DNA of 64,000 bases from Nocardia amikacinitolerans NBRC 108937. Lineage in GTDB: Bacteria > Actinomycetota > Actinomycetes > Mycobacteriales > Mycobacteriaceae. The DNA is taken from the NCBI RefSeq assembly GCF_001612615.1, contig NZ_BDAU01000011.1, positions 124,001-188,000 on the forward strand. The letters are read 5' to 3'. This document shows positions 53,703 to 62,793 of this stretch, piece by piece. The notes under the pieces are model-generated. The model searched no databases. It saw only the letters and a program-made list of their open reading frames with translations, and had not been told where the DNA came from. Each line of letters begins with the position of its first letter. Within the stretch, counting starts at the first letter, position 1. Made by a program: the position numbers and the translations under genes.

Positions 53703-54614
53703 TCAGAAATCTTTGCGAGCTTCCGCGTCATCAACCGACTTATAGTTCTGCGGGAGGCGATCGGCTCCGGCTGCCTCGTAGTCTTCGAGCGCCTTCTTCA
53801 GCGTGAGTGGCCAGGCGTCATCACTCCGCCTAATCCAGCGGCCAACAATCCCGTAGTTGTGTAGGAAGTGCCGCTGCGGTTGCACCACACCTTCCTCAAT
53901 GAGCTTGTCCTGGAAAATCACGTTATTGAAGTACTCGATTATCTTCTTGTGGATCAATTCGACGTAGTTGTCGGCATCAGTCGGCGACAAGTACTCGCCA
54001 TGGACAAGTCGATTGCGAAGGCCGGTAGTCCGATCGTAAATCTTGCCTTTCAGATTCTGACCGAGAATGGTCGGCCGAAGTGCAGTATCCCTGGTGCCAT
54101 CGGGACGCTTTATCAGGGCATCCACTGCCGCAAACATGAGCAGCAGTTTCGACGAGTAGCCCGTCGCGTTGACCGCATCATTCCAATACAAGAAGAACTC
54201 CTCACGCACCCGACTGCTACCCAAGAGAAGGTCGAGAGCCTTCTTCTCGTTCTTCTCGAACATCAGGCCGACCGAGCCGAGGTCAACTGGACAGGAGAAG
54301 TAGGCAACGTCGCGATCTTCTCGCGTAACCAAGAATGGCTGCAATCGATACTGGATGAACGCCTGCCCGATTAGCGACACACGCGAGACAACCTTACTCA
54401 AGTTCTCTTCAAACTCAGCGAGGGCTTGATCGACAGTATCGGACTCGACCTCGCACTCGGCGAGCCATGCGTCTCCGTTCCATCCGTGGCCGTTCGTGAA
54501 ATCCCAGTGCGTGAAGGTCATGCTTCCGACAGTGAAAGATGGCTCGCCGCTAGTAGCCCCCACTGCATTCTCGACGAGAGTCTTCACTTTGTATTGGATG
54601 TAATATCGCGGCAT
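53703..54614 (-). CDS. Apea-like HEPN protein (303 aa)
   Basis: ATG 54614 with AAGG upstream. The composition is visibly AT-richer than the neighbours, suggesting a separate origin. The C-terminal half is a HEPN domain of the Apea-like type: SSKLLLMFAAVDALIKRPDG, a variable loop, then TTGLRNRLVHGEYL with Arg200 and His205 (Rx4H, followed by Gly). The N-terminal half (about 1-125) is beta-rich (GSMTFTHWDF, AYFSCPVDL). Such proteins are candidate RNases in phage defence or abortive infection. It is intact and has no obvious antitoxin gene. Confidence 0.72.
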   Translation of the reverse strand: MPRYYIQYKVKTLVENAVGATSGEPSFTVGSMTFTHWDFTNGHGWNGDAWLAECEVESDTVDQALAEFEENLSKVVSRVSLIGQAFIQYRLQPFLVTREDRDVAYFSCPVDLGSVGLMFEKNEKKALDLLLGSSRVREEFFLYWNDAVNATGYSSKLLLMFAAVDALIKRPDGTRDTALRPTILGQNLKGKIYDRTTGLRNRLVHGEYLSPTDADNYVELIHKKIIEYFNNVIFQDKLIEEGVVQPQRHFLHNYGIVGRWIRRSDDAWPLTLKKALEDYEAAGADRLPQNYKSVDDAEARKDF

Positions 54615-54757
54615 GCCTTGAGCATATAACGGCCGAGACTGTTTTCGATAAATCTTGGTGCCGTAGGTCAACGACGGCTGGGAGATGTCGGGCTGTAGAG
54701 ATCCGTATGCGTGACCCAATGACGACATCAACTCGAATCGGCGCTACTCTCCGGCCC

Positions 54758-55036
54758 TCACGTCCACGGCTGCTCGCGCAGATCCCCATCCAACTCGACC
54801 ATCGCCGTAGCCCCCTGCCACCGGGTCATGGAAGCCCGGACGGTCTGTATCCGCTCCGCCAGTTGCACGGACCGGTTCTGCTGTGCCCAGCTGACCGCGA
54901 CCATGAGGGCGCCGACCGCTTGCTCAGGTTCGTCGGACTGCACGTAGGTCGTGGCGAGGTAGAGCTTGGAAAATGCGTTGTCCCGCATCATCCCTGGATC
55001 GTGGAGTTGCAGCAGTCGAACCACATACTCGCACAC
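54758..55036 (-). pseudogene. TPR-type C-terminal fragment of a regulator
   Basis: LYLATTYVQSDEPEQAVGALMVAVSWAQQNRSVQLAERIQTVRASM is a TPR-like helical pair typical of the ends of XRE-TPR regulators in Streptomyces and Nocardia. It ends WQGATAMVELDGDLREQPW. No DNA-binding part is present, so it is a truncated remnant. Confidence 0.5.
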
Positions 55037-56168
55037 CAGATCTGCGTTCAGTGTCCGCGCGCAGACAGCCGATGATGAAAGCGAAGTTTGGCACGCCGGA
55101 CAGCATCGCCGTCTTGCAGGCGAGGCGCTTGGCGCCCCCGGAGCGGTTCACTGTCCACCGTGAGGTCGATGCCGCCGACACCCGCAGCGCCAAACCCGTT
55201 GCGGTCACGACGATGTCGGCCAGGAGGTCCGTACTCGACCCGGGCCGCAGGCCGGTCCCGGTGAACGACTCGATCCGGTCGATGACCATAGGTTTCGGCC
55301 GACGCGGATGACGAAACACGGCGGCGGCTCAGTTTCCTCGACCGCGGGGTGATCTACCGTATGGAGCACGGATTAATCGACTGCGGCCGCGGGGACCGGT
55401 CGCTTCGACGAGAACCGTGCCGGTCTCGACCATCTCGCGTTCTCGCTTGCCGACCTGGAAGCTGCCGCCGCGCATCTCGATGCTTGTGGTGTGGTGCGCG
55501 AGGACATCAAAGACATCAGCTTCAGCTACATCCTGGAGTTTCGCGACCCCGGACAACATCGCGTTGGAGTTGATCGCCCCAACGTAGTTGCCCGGACCAG
55601 CCACACTGTACGACCGAATGGACGGCCTGTTGCCCGTACGCGAGGATCTGCGAGATCGGGCGACGCAGGCCGTCCTCGTCATCGGGCCAGTGACCTGCCG
55701 AGACGGATTCCCAACCGCTGCGATAGGGCCCCAACGACGGCGCGCCCCGCGAGCATGCATGCGCCGACACCCAGGGCACCGAGGCCGATACCGACGATGG
55801 GCACACAGGACAGGGCGAGGCCAACAAGGGCGACAATCAAGGCCAGCGCCGCAGCGGCGACGAGGCCGATCGTTAGTATCAGCCTCTGGGCGCGACGAGT
55901 TCGATCATCATCGTCGAGAATCCAGCAGATCTGCGAACGGCGCGGCGCTGCGGGGTGGCGAGGTGAGGACATGAGTTCTCCCAGGGAGGATCCTCGGCCG
56001 CCTGGGTCGCTCGATCGCCTGTCCCGATCGACTCTGCTGCCGCTTACTGCCGCGGTCTCGGCCGCGGGCCAATCTTCCCTGGTGCTCCTGAGCGACTACG
56101 GGCGGTCCTGGCGAACCGGTGCTCCACCCACGCTCCGCGTCAGACGATCGACGCGCTGAGCTTCAACT
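55037..56168. other. Remnant-rich stretch with one possible small membrane gene
   Basis: At about 55080-55310 (minus) lies a fragment resembling a flavin monooxygenase (LLADIVVTATGLALRVS, then AMLSGVPNFAFIIGC). At 55440-55670 (minus) is an unassigned fragment (VAKLQDVAEADVFDVLAHH). Neither forms a gene. The small membrane ORF at 55679-55972 is listed separately. Confidence 0.45.
55679..55972 (-). CDS. Small two-helix membrane protein (97 aa)
   Basis: ATG 55972. After a basic N-terminus two long hydrophobic segments follow (LILTIGLVAAAALALIVALV and VPIVGIGLGALGVGACMLAG), then a short basic tail. There is no family match. It could be a real accessory membrane protein or a leftover; a strong ribosome site is not evident. 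Confidence 0.45.
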   Translation of the reverse strand: MSSPRHPAAPRRSQICWILDDDDRTRRAQRLILTIGLVAAAALALIVALVGLALSCVPIVGIGLGALGVGACMLAGRAVVGALSQRLGIRLGRSLAR

Positions 56169-56579
56169 CTACCCTGCGCCAGCGAGCGGTCCACTATCGA
56201 TTTCGGGCGGTGTGTATCGGCCGCGGTAGATCCGGCGGCCATGCCCGTCCGGCGTCCACGACAGGTGTAGTTGCCCGCCGATCTGCCACTCTGCTGCCCA
56301 GCGACGTAGGTTCCGCTCGCCGGCGCGGCCGTTGAATGCTTTCGCGACCTGATTGTTGTCGATGCAGAACCCGTGTGTTCCGTCTGTGGTGTCGACACTC
56401 GTCCACAAGGACCACCGCGGGGTGCCGTCGGGCGTGCACTGCGGGTTTCCGTTCCTGTCCAGCCGCCGGGCCACGTAGGGGGTGGTCACGATGGTTCCCG
56501 TGTACTGGATGCCGGGTTCTGGGAACTTCCAGGGCGGCTCGCTGTGCGGGTCGAACAGAATGTCAATGACAGAAACCAT
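56169..56579 (-). CDS. Hypothetical protein, phage/plasmid-type (136 aa)
   Basis: ATG 56579 (MVSVIDILFDPHSEPP) lies after a G-rich ribosome site; the frame extends to 56753. The protein is beta-rich and aromatic: YVARRLDRNGNPQCTPDG, RWSLWTSVDTTDGTHGFC, IGGQLHLSWTPDGHGRR, IYRGRYTPP. The pattern suggests a small beta-barrel of the sort seen in actinophage and plasmid genes. No family is assigned. Confidence 0.55.
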   Translation of the reverse strand: MVSVIDILFDPHSEPPWKFPEPGIQYTGTIVTTPYVARRLDRNGNPQCTPDGTPRWSLWTSVDTTDGTHGFCIDNNQVAKAFNGRAGERNLRRWAAEWQIGGQLHLSWTPDGHGRRIYRGRYTPPEIDSGPLAGAG

Positions 56580-56923
56580 CCCGCCCCAGCTCGATCGTAG
56601 GGGTGATCCGAGGTCAACGTACGCCTCGCCGGTCACCACTCTAGGCTGTCCGCCCGTTGGAGGGGGGCGGCCCGCGGCATCGACAATACCCTCCTCCGCA
56701 CCCAAGGTCCTCGCCGCCGACCGCGCCGGCGGCTGGATCGGAGTGGACGCCAAATGGCGAGTGGCCGGAAACTAGCGACGGCCTCAGCCCTTTGCCACAG
56801 CGCCTTATCGATGTTTAACCTAACACGAGACGGAAGTCACTCGTAGACAACTCTTTTCGTAGACCTGAATATAGCGACTGCTGTTAGTGAGTCAGGCCCT
56901 GAGCCTCAGAAGGCCGAAGAGCT

Positions 56924-57655
56924 CTACAGGCTTAGGCCTGGCCCTTCCATCTCGAACGTGTGCTCTTGTTCGCGTTCCTGGGCGAGCGATTGCTCTTGTT
57001 CGAGATGTCGACCGGTGTACAGGTGCACTACTGCAAGCGCATGCCCGGGGACGGCCTCGGCGATGAGCTCGATCTCGGCTCGCAGGCCCGGACTCAAATC
57101 TGGAGCGTGCATCAGCAGCAGGCGAGCAGCGTTGATTTCGACAGCAGAGGCTCGGATCTGACCGCCACCGGAGCCGCCATCATTTGCTGCCGTCGTGAGA
57201 ACCGCGAGGAAGGTAGGGACTGCCACTTTCCGTACAGCCTCGTCTGTGGCCGAGACGATCCGCCGGGCACGGTGATCTGTGTCGTCTCGTGCTTGGTTCG
57301 CAAGTGTTCCAAGGACTTCAAGGCCGAGTAGAGCCCTGCTGCTCTCGGTAGCGATTGCGTGGTCGGCCGCCCAATACAGGCTTCGCATCGTGTCGTCGTG
57401 CAGCCTGAACTTGTTCAGCTGCCGTTCGGCGCTGTCAGCCGTCTGGGCGGCGCGTTCAGCGGCGCCAGCGGACCGCTCCGATGCGCTTGCGGCGGTCCTG
57501 GTGACCTGGGCATTCTCCTTCATCGCAGCGACCGTCTCAACGCCTGTCTTCCTCAGCAATCGCGCTGACAGGTAGCTACCCAGAAAACCGATCAGCCCAC
57601 TGATCAGTGGCAATGCGATTGCAGTCCAGGCGGGTACTGATACCGAATTGGTCAT
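56924..57655 (-). CDS. Membrane-anchored coiled-coil hypothetical protein (243 aa)
   Basis: ATG 57655 with GGAG upstream. One N-terminal membrane helix (WTAIALPLISGLIGFLGSYL) is followed by an Ala/Ser/Glu heptad region (about 50-90: ASASERSAGAAERAAQTADS), probably a coiled coil. A helical domain comes next (about 95-215: MRSLYWAADHAIATESSRAL), then an acidic Gln-rich end (EQEQSLAQEREQEH). No family is recognised. The single-helix anchor with a long cytoplasmic coiled coil recalls defence-associated sensors or scaffolds, but this is speculation. Confidence 0.65.
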   Translation of the reverse strand: MTNSVSVPAWTAIALPLISGLIGFLGSYLSARLLRKTGVETVAAMKENAQVTRTAASASERSAGAAERAAQTADSAERQLNKFRLHDDTMRSLYWAADHAIATESSRALLGLEVLGTLANQARDDTDHRARRIVSATDEAVRKVAVPTFLAVLTTAANDGGSGGGQIRASAVEINAARLLLMHAPDLSPGLRAEIELIAEAVPGHALAVVHLYTGRHLEQEQSLAQEREQEHTFEMEGPGLSL

Positions 57656-58430
57656 CGAGACTCCGTTCCCCTTCGGTGTGCGTCTTCATGATCATCGCCG
57701 GTCTCTCCGGCTTGTGATGGCTGGCGGGCTGAAACCCGCCAGTACAAGCCGAAGCTCTGCCTCCTAGGCGTCGACGCCCACGCCGATGAGGAGCGGCCCG
57801 TAGATAGCCACCTTCGACCTTCTTGTGACGATCCGCTTTTCGGATTTCGCTGATGGTTTACCGTGCCGCCTCGACGAACGACGGCTGCCGGTGGTCACCG
57901 ACGTTCGTGTTCTCGGCGGTCGATCTTCCAGGCCGTTCCCCATGAGTTGTACGTCCATGAACCATGGGCGCGAAAGCCGTTGACTCCAGCCGGGACACGC
58001 CGAGAACGAGTCATCTGAGAACACCCCACTGGATGCCTCACAGCTGGCGATTCGCCGGTTGGTCTCTGCGACACGCGCATCCGAGGGCGCGATCGAACAG
58101 GTCACCCGGATCGTCGAACCCGTCGTGCAGGATCAGCCGACACGCCGGCAACGACTATCAGCGAGGGGAAGAAGATGGGGCACCTGACCACAGATGCGCG
58201 ACATCGGTTCGAACACGAACTGCCGGAGATAGGCCCGCCGCCCGGTGAGTCCGACGCCGCGGGAGCAGGGACGCGATGCCAACTCACCGAATCCGCGGTC
58301 GCGACCGGTACTCGCGCGTCGCGCGCAGCCGATAGATCCCACACCGCTGGGCTTCGACGAATTGTTCGCCGCAACACCGCAACGTACCGTGCCACACCGG
58401 TTTCCCGGGATTCCGTTTGCTTTCCCGGGC
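57656..58430. other. Region between coiled-coil gene and AbrB-like gene
   Basis: A minus-strand frame at 57764-58105 ends RRSKVAIYGPLLIGVGVDA but has no good start and is not called. The frame of the AbrB-like gene is open from 58245, so its true start could lie in here. Confidence 0.35.
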
Positions 58431-58793
58431 ATGGTCTCCGACACACCGATCGGTCAATTGCACTGCGCAGCCGGAACAATCGACGATCACGGTCGGCTCT
58501 CGGATCGTTCGGCACTCAAGCACCTGGGCTGGCTCGCCGGACAGCGGATTTCGTTTCAGGGCGACCATCAGTTCATCGTCGCCCAGCCCGCACGACACGC
58601 ACGATGGTCGATCGGACGCACGGGGTATCTGTTCATCCCTGCTGCGTTCCGGCACCGCTGCAACATCAACCCCGGCGATCGGGTCATGATCGCGGCCGCA
58701 CCGGCACACGACCTACTCCTAGTCATGCCGGCAGCTGTCGTTGCCGCCGTTTTGTGGGCCTACCGACCCGAGGTCTGGCTGAAGCCCGCATGA
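58431..58793 (+). CDS. AbrB/SpoVT-like DNA-binding protein paired with the integrase
   Basis: 120 residues from ATG 58431; an earlier start in the open frame from 58245 cannot be excluded. The N-terminal half has GTIDDHGRLSDRSALKHLGWLAGQRISF. The second half is a swapped-hairpin-like WSIGRTGYLFIPAAFRHRCNINPGDRVMI, with the IPAxxRxxxxIxPGDxV signature of AbrB-type proteins. Its stop overlaps the integrase start (ATGA), so the two are co-translated. This gene pair recurs in actinobacteria; the protein probably regulates or assists recombination. Confidence 0.82.
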   Translation: MVSDTPIGQLHCAAGTIDDHGRLSDRSALKHLGWLAGQRISFQGDHQFIVAQPARHARWSIGRTGYLFIPAAFRHRCNINPGDRVMIAAAPAHDLLLVMPAAVVAAVLWAYRPEVWLKPA

Positions 58794-59827
58794 GCAGCGA
58801 CGTCGACGCAGCACTGCAACTCATCGCCTCACACTTAGCGCTCGCAGGAGCCCGGGGAGCCATCCCCGTGATGCCGACCTTCACCGAATACATTGCGGCA
58901 TTACGCGCATCGGTGTCGGCGACAACCGTGCACACCTATGACCCCTACTGGCGCATCGTCGAAAACGCCTGGGGCAACAGGTGCCTGGATGAGCCGACGC
59001 CACTGGAAATCGAGGCACTGGTCGAAACGCACCGTTGCCAGGCCCAGATTCGAGCCAACTCCCGCGATGGCCGTGGCGCAGTCACACAGATGATCTCAGC
59101 GATCCGCTGCATCTACCGCCACGCCGAACTCGACAACCTCATCGCCCCAACCCGCAATCCGGCCAGCCGAGTCACCAAACCCCGTCAACTACCCAGCCCC
59201 CGCCACGCGCTGACCCGCGAGCAGATCATCGCGATCGGCCACGTCGCTTCCACCACTGGCAACGACACCGAACTCGACGCACTCATCATCCGACTCCACA
59301 TCGAAGCGGCGTGCCGGCAAGGAAGCGTCCTGCGCCTGGAACTGACCGACCTCGAGCCCGACCACTGCCTGATCCGCTTGCGGGACAAGGGTGGCACGCT
59401 GCGCTGGCAGCCGATCTCCCCCATCCTGATGACCAAACTCATCGAGCATGCTGCCGCACGCCACGGCACATCCACGACAACCCGAGTACTCCGGTATCGG
59501 ACCGGGCGCCCGGTCGGCCCGAGCCGCTACACCTACCTGACCGCACGAATCCATCAGCATCTGCCGTGGGCAGCACGACTCCAGGTCAGCTCACACTGGA
59601 TCCGCCACACCACACTCACCTACGTCGAACGCGAGTTCGGCATCTCCGTCGCACGCGCCTACGCCGGACATACCGACAACGCTGGATACCAGGGATCAAC
59701 ACCTACCTACACCAAAGCAGGCATCGTCGAAGTGGCCGAAGCACTTTCGACGTTGACCGCACAGCCACACCCACTGGCACCGACTTCACACCATCCGCTG
59801 GCCCCGTGGCATGACCGGTCCGGGTAA
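58790..59827 (+). CDS. Tyrosine-type site-specific recombinase (island integrase)
   Basis: 345 residues from ATG 58790. An N-terminal SAM-like core-binding domain (about 28-120: FTEYIAALRASVSATTVHTYDPYWRIVE) precedes the catalytic domain (about 138-330). Catalytic residues visible: Arg176 (EAACRQGSVL), Lys200 (RDKGGTLRW), His269-x-x-Arg272 (SHWIRHTTL), His294 (YAGHTDNAG) and the nucleophile Tyr307 (STPTYTKAG). All are intact, so the enzyme should be active. It lies 540 bases from the right junction, the usual place for an integrase next to its attachment site. Confidence 0.92.
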   Translation: MSSDVDAALQLIASHLALAGARGAIPVMPTFTEYIAALRASVSATTVHTYDPYWRIVENAWGNRCLDEPTPLEIEALVETHRCQAQIRANSRDGRGAVTQMISAIRCIYRHAELDNLIAPTRNPASRVTKPRQLPSPRHALTREQIIAIGHVASTTGNDTELDALIIRLHIEAACRQGSVLRLELTDLEPDHCLIRLRDKGGTLRWQPISPILMTKLIEHAAARHGTSTTTRVLRYRTGRPVGPSRYTYLTARIHQHLPWAARLQVSSHWIRHTTLTYVEREFGISVARAYAGHTDNAGYQGSTPTYTKAGIVEVAEALSTLTAQPHPLAPTSHHPLAPWHDRSG

Positions 59828-60369
59828 ACTCGATGCACTAACCAGCCTGGCTAAGACAAGATGGGTGGCGAACCCTAACGGGACACCGCCGCCGTCGATT
59901 CGACACCAACTCGTGGATGAACGCCCACCGATCACTCCACCCAATCGTTGACATCCAATCAGAATTCGCTTTAGATTCGCTTCATGGGTCAGAGAGCTCG
60001 GCAACCACACCGCCGCGATGCGCGCCGTTACCGCTGATCCGCGCGCATACCCAGCGATGCCGCGCCACCCTGCCCCCAGCCAAGTGCGCTGCTGGACAGC
60101 ACATCCCGGCGACGACTCGACGATCCATTCCTTTCCAGGTGTCAAGCCAACACCGACCGCGCAAACCGATTCCCCCACAGTCACAATCGACGATCCACGG
60201 CCGCCTGCCGGACCATTCGACACTCAAGCACCCGGAATACATGACTACGCAACGAATCTCACTCAAGGCCGCGGGCTCGTCGCAGAGGTGCTTTCGATGC
60301 CGATGGCGGTAATCTCTAAGGCTATGAACACGCAAATGCTGCGAGTTCGCTCCAACCCGGTCTCTAGAA
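59828..60369. other. Island right end with decayed AbrB-like copy
   Basis: At about 60185-60285 (plus) the text STIHGRLPDHSTLKHPEYM, then TTQRISLKA, parallels GTIDDHGRLSDRSALKHLGW and GQRISF of the intact gene, also at DNA level. It is a broken duplicate. GGTCTC-N9-GAGACC spans the right junction (60359-60379) and may be a recombinase arm pair. An in-frame TAG at 60365 closes the oxidoreductase frame just before the join. Confidence 0.55.
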
Positions 60370-60375
60370 CACCGA
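60370..60375. repeat. Right junction repeat CACCGA (attR core or target duplication)
   Basis: Second copy of the six bases found at 38068-38073. The native oxidoreductase codons continue immediately (ACC GAG ACC ACC CGC CAC). Confidence 0.8.
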
Positions 60376-61327
60376 GACCACCCGCCACGCCGACATCATC
60401 CTGCCGCCGATCTCCCCGCTGGAGCGTGAGGACCTCAACATCCTGTTCCCGGTGTTCAGCGTCCGCAACAACGTGCGCTACGACGCGCGGGTGTTCGAGC
60501 CGCCCGCAGGCGGGTTGGAGGACTGGCAGATCATGGCCAGGCTGGTCACCGAACTGCTGCCGTTGCCGGCGCGCGGGCTGAGTGGGCGCGTGGTCAACGC
60601 GGTGTTCGAGCAGCTGAGTCCAGTGCGGTTGGCGTCGGCCGCGATGGCGGCGGGTCCCTACGGTGTGCTGCGGAATGGGCGCACCGGGTTGACCGTCGGG
60701 AAGGTGCGTGAGTCGGCGGGCGGTATCGATCTGGGCCCGCTGCGGCCGCGGCTGCGGACATTGATCGGGACGCGGGACAAGAAGGTGCGGTTGGCGCCGC
60801 CGGACTTCGTGGCGGCCGCGCGTGAGCTGGTCGAGGACGCCGCGCGCGGCCGGTCGCTGACGGCGCCGTCGGACGGTTTCGATCTGAAGCTGATCGGCCG
60901 AAGGCATCTGCGCAGCAACAACTCCTGGCTGCACAACGTGCCGTCGATGGTCAAGGGCAAAGACCGCTGCACGGCGCTGATGCACCCCGGCGACGCGGCC
61001 GAACGCGGGCTCGTCGACGGTGCGCCGGTGACGGTGACCTCGGCGACCGGTTCGATCGTCGTCTCGCTGGAGGTGAGCGACGACATCCGGCCCGGCGCGA
61101 TCGCGATCCCGCACGGATGGGGACACCGCGAGCCCGGCGTCGGCTGGACGGTCGCGGCGTCACTGCCTGGTGCGAACGTCAATCTGCTGCACGACCCTTC
61201 GTCGATCGACCCGTTCTCTGGTGCGTCGGCGGTGAACAACACGTGGGTCCGCGTGACACCCGCGCCGGTCGAGCCCTCTGATGCCCCGGAATCCGAGACG
61301 CTGGCGAAGCCCGCGCCGACCGGCTGA
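60371..61327 (+). pseudogene. Molybdopterin oxidoreductase, 3' part, severed by the island
   Basis: The family sequence resumes with TETTRHADIILPPISPLERED, continues to the C-terminal molydop-binding domain (KDRCTALMHPGDAAERGLVDGAPVTVTS, AIAIPHGWGH) and ends EPSDAPESETLAKPAPTG. There is no start codon at the head and a TAG lies two codons upstream in frame. A GTG at 60452 could only give a partial domain. It matches the 5' part at 36809-38073 in phase, so the two are one gene split by the island. Confidence 0.93.
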
Positions 61328-61572
61328 GAATCGAAACCCGCCTGCTGCCAACGTCTTCCGACGGTGACTGCAACACATTGTGGCCTTGATGCCGGCGCCG
61401 AGGAACCACGGCGTGAGCCCTGTTGACGGGGCCGAGTGCCGCCCCGACCGGCCGGTTCCGCCGATGGCCGGGGCGATTGCACGTCTGTCGGCCACCGCTA
61501 TCGAGGAAGGCCGGGACCTGTCCTCGATAGCGGCTCCTGGCCGACGGCTCTATCGTCTCCGGCGGCCCGGCC

Positions 61573-62307
61573 TCACTTCAGGTGCCGGGCGAAGAACCGG
61601 TTCGCTTCCTCCCCGGCGTAGTGCGGGACGCCGGTGTGCCCGCCCATGTTGGCGTGCAGCGTCTTCTCCTTGGAGCCGAATGCGTCGAACAGGTCCAAGG
61701 CTCTCTGCCGGTCGTTTCCTTCGTCGTCCCACTGCAGCAGGACATGCAGCGGAATGGTGACCTGCCGGGCCTCCTCGATGATGGCGCGGGGCACGAAACT
61801 TCCCGCGTACAGAACGGCGGCCGAAACGCGTGGCTCGACCGCCGCCAGCCGGGTACCGATGGAGATCACCCCGCCCGAATACCCGACCGGGCCGCCGATC
61901 TCGGGCAGTGCGAGGAGGGCGTCCAGGGTGGCCCGCCATTCCGGGACCGCCTTGTCGACCAGTGGGAGGATGAGCCGGTCGATGATCTCGTCGGTGACCC
62001 GTTCGCCGGCGGCCAGCGCTCGGCGCATGTCGGTGAGGGCCTGATCGGCGGCGGCCGAACTGGGCCGCTCACCGCTCCAGGGCAGTTCGATGGTGGCCGC
62101 GGCGAAGCCCTCCGCCACGGCGTAGCGGGCCCTGGCGAGCAGTCGCGGGTACGCGTTGCGCAGCCCGAGGGGCGGGGGGCCGACCAGGATCAGCGGTACC
62201 GGCCCGGATGCGGATCCGGGCGTCCACAGGATGCCGGGGATCTCGCCGAGGATGAATTCGCGCTCGAGGATGTCGTCGCCGAGGCGCTGTTCGGTAATGA
62301 ATTGCAC
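61573..62307 (-). CDS. Alpha/beta hydrolase (dienelactone-hydrolase-like)
   Basis: 244 residues from ATG 62307. The core strand and oxyanion region is PLILVGPPPLGLRN. The nucleophile elbow reads GGPVGYSGGVISIGTRLA (G-x-S-x-G with Tyr before Ser). An Asp in LLQWDDEGNDR and a His in NMGGHTGVPHYAGEE complete the triad. Serine rather than Cys as nucleophile argues for an esterase or peptidase-like role over a true dienelactone hydrolase. There is no signal peptide. It lies between the two molybdopterin oxidoreductase genes. Confidence 0.85.
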   Translation of the reverse strand: MQFITEQRLGDDILEREFILGEIPGILWTPGSASGPVPLILVGPPPLGLRNAYPRLLARARYAVAEGFAAATIELPWSGERPSSAAADQALTDMRRALAAGERVTDEIIDRLILPLVDKAVPEWRATLDALLALPEIGGPVGYSGGVISIGTRLAAVEPRVSAAVLYAGSFVPRAIIEEARQVTIPLHVLLQWDDEGNDRQRALDLFDAFGSKEKTLHANMGGHTGVPHYAGEEANRFFARHLK

Positions 62308-62793
62308 GGTCGTGCCTTTCGGGAGTGCTGTCGAACGGCGCTCCCGGACGACCTATCGCCCGACCGTGACCCCAGAGAGGAGCACCCATGTCGATACTGC
62401 GTTCACGGGTACCACCTCCTCGTCCTCTCGCACGGCCTCCGGAAAAGTAGCAGTGGTCGCCGTGGTCGGCCAACAGGTTTTTGCGGAGGCGCCGAGACAG
62501 GCTGCCACGGAGCCACTGTCGAGGCCGAGCACCGCTTCGACCTGGGCACGGGTCAAGGCGCGGCATCGAGCGGGCCACCAGCCGCACCGGCGGATCCCCG
62601 GCCAGCCACTGCTGTTCACTCCAGTACCTGCACGCCGCGCGCAACGCCGCAATGCAGACGTTGAACGACTGCGGCGGCGCTTTGGCTCACACGGCCGACC
62701 GCGTGGCCGCGGCGGGTGTTCGCCGGACCGGTCGACTCGAGGAATGCGCCTGTGCCGCAGCGCCAGCGCGAGTGCGGTGAAACCCGGTGCCGC
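62308..62793. other. Intergenic region upstream of the hydrolase
   Basis: No firm gene. On the minus strand GAGGAGGTGGTACCC precedes a GTG that opens an 18-residue or shorter frame (VNAVSTWVLLSGVTVGR) ending at about 62352, some 45 bases before the hydrolase start. A short leader peptide is conceivable but unsupported. Confidence 0.35.

Larger units (their letters stand above)
38074..60375. mobile_element. 22.3-kb integrated genomic island with defence-like cargo
   Basis: The limits are set by the split oxidoreductase and the CACCGA repeats. The island carries its own tyrosine recombinase and AbrB-like gene at the right end. It also carries AbiTii-type genes, nuclease and helicase genes, HEPN-motif ORFs, IS elements and many gene fragments. 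Codon usage and GC are more varied than in the flanks, with an AT-richer gene at 53703-54614. I found no long terminal inverted repeats, which favours recombinase-mediated integration at a short core over a DDE transposon. A tRNA is not involved. Confidence 0.88.

Noticed and set aside
57764..58105. 113-codon minus-strand ORF ending in a hydrophobic stretch, considered as a peptide precursor
   Set aside because: No start signal or maturation gene nearby; composition is typical of random frames here.
38074..60375. Island as a Tn7- or Tn3-like transposon with terminal inverted repeats
   Set aside because: The island ends show no matching long inverted repeats and no DDE transposase spans the unit; an intact tyrosine recombinase sits at one end.
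62353..62652. Minus-strand ORF and possible leader peptide before the hydrolase
   Set aside because: The 99-codon frame lacks features. The short peptide has a ribosome-site-like sequence but nothing ties it to regulation.
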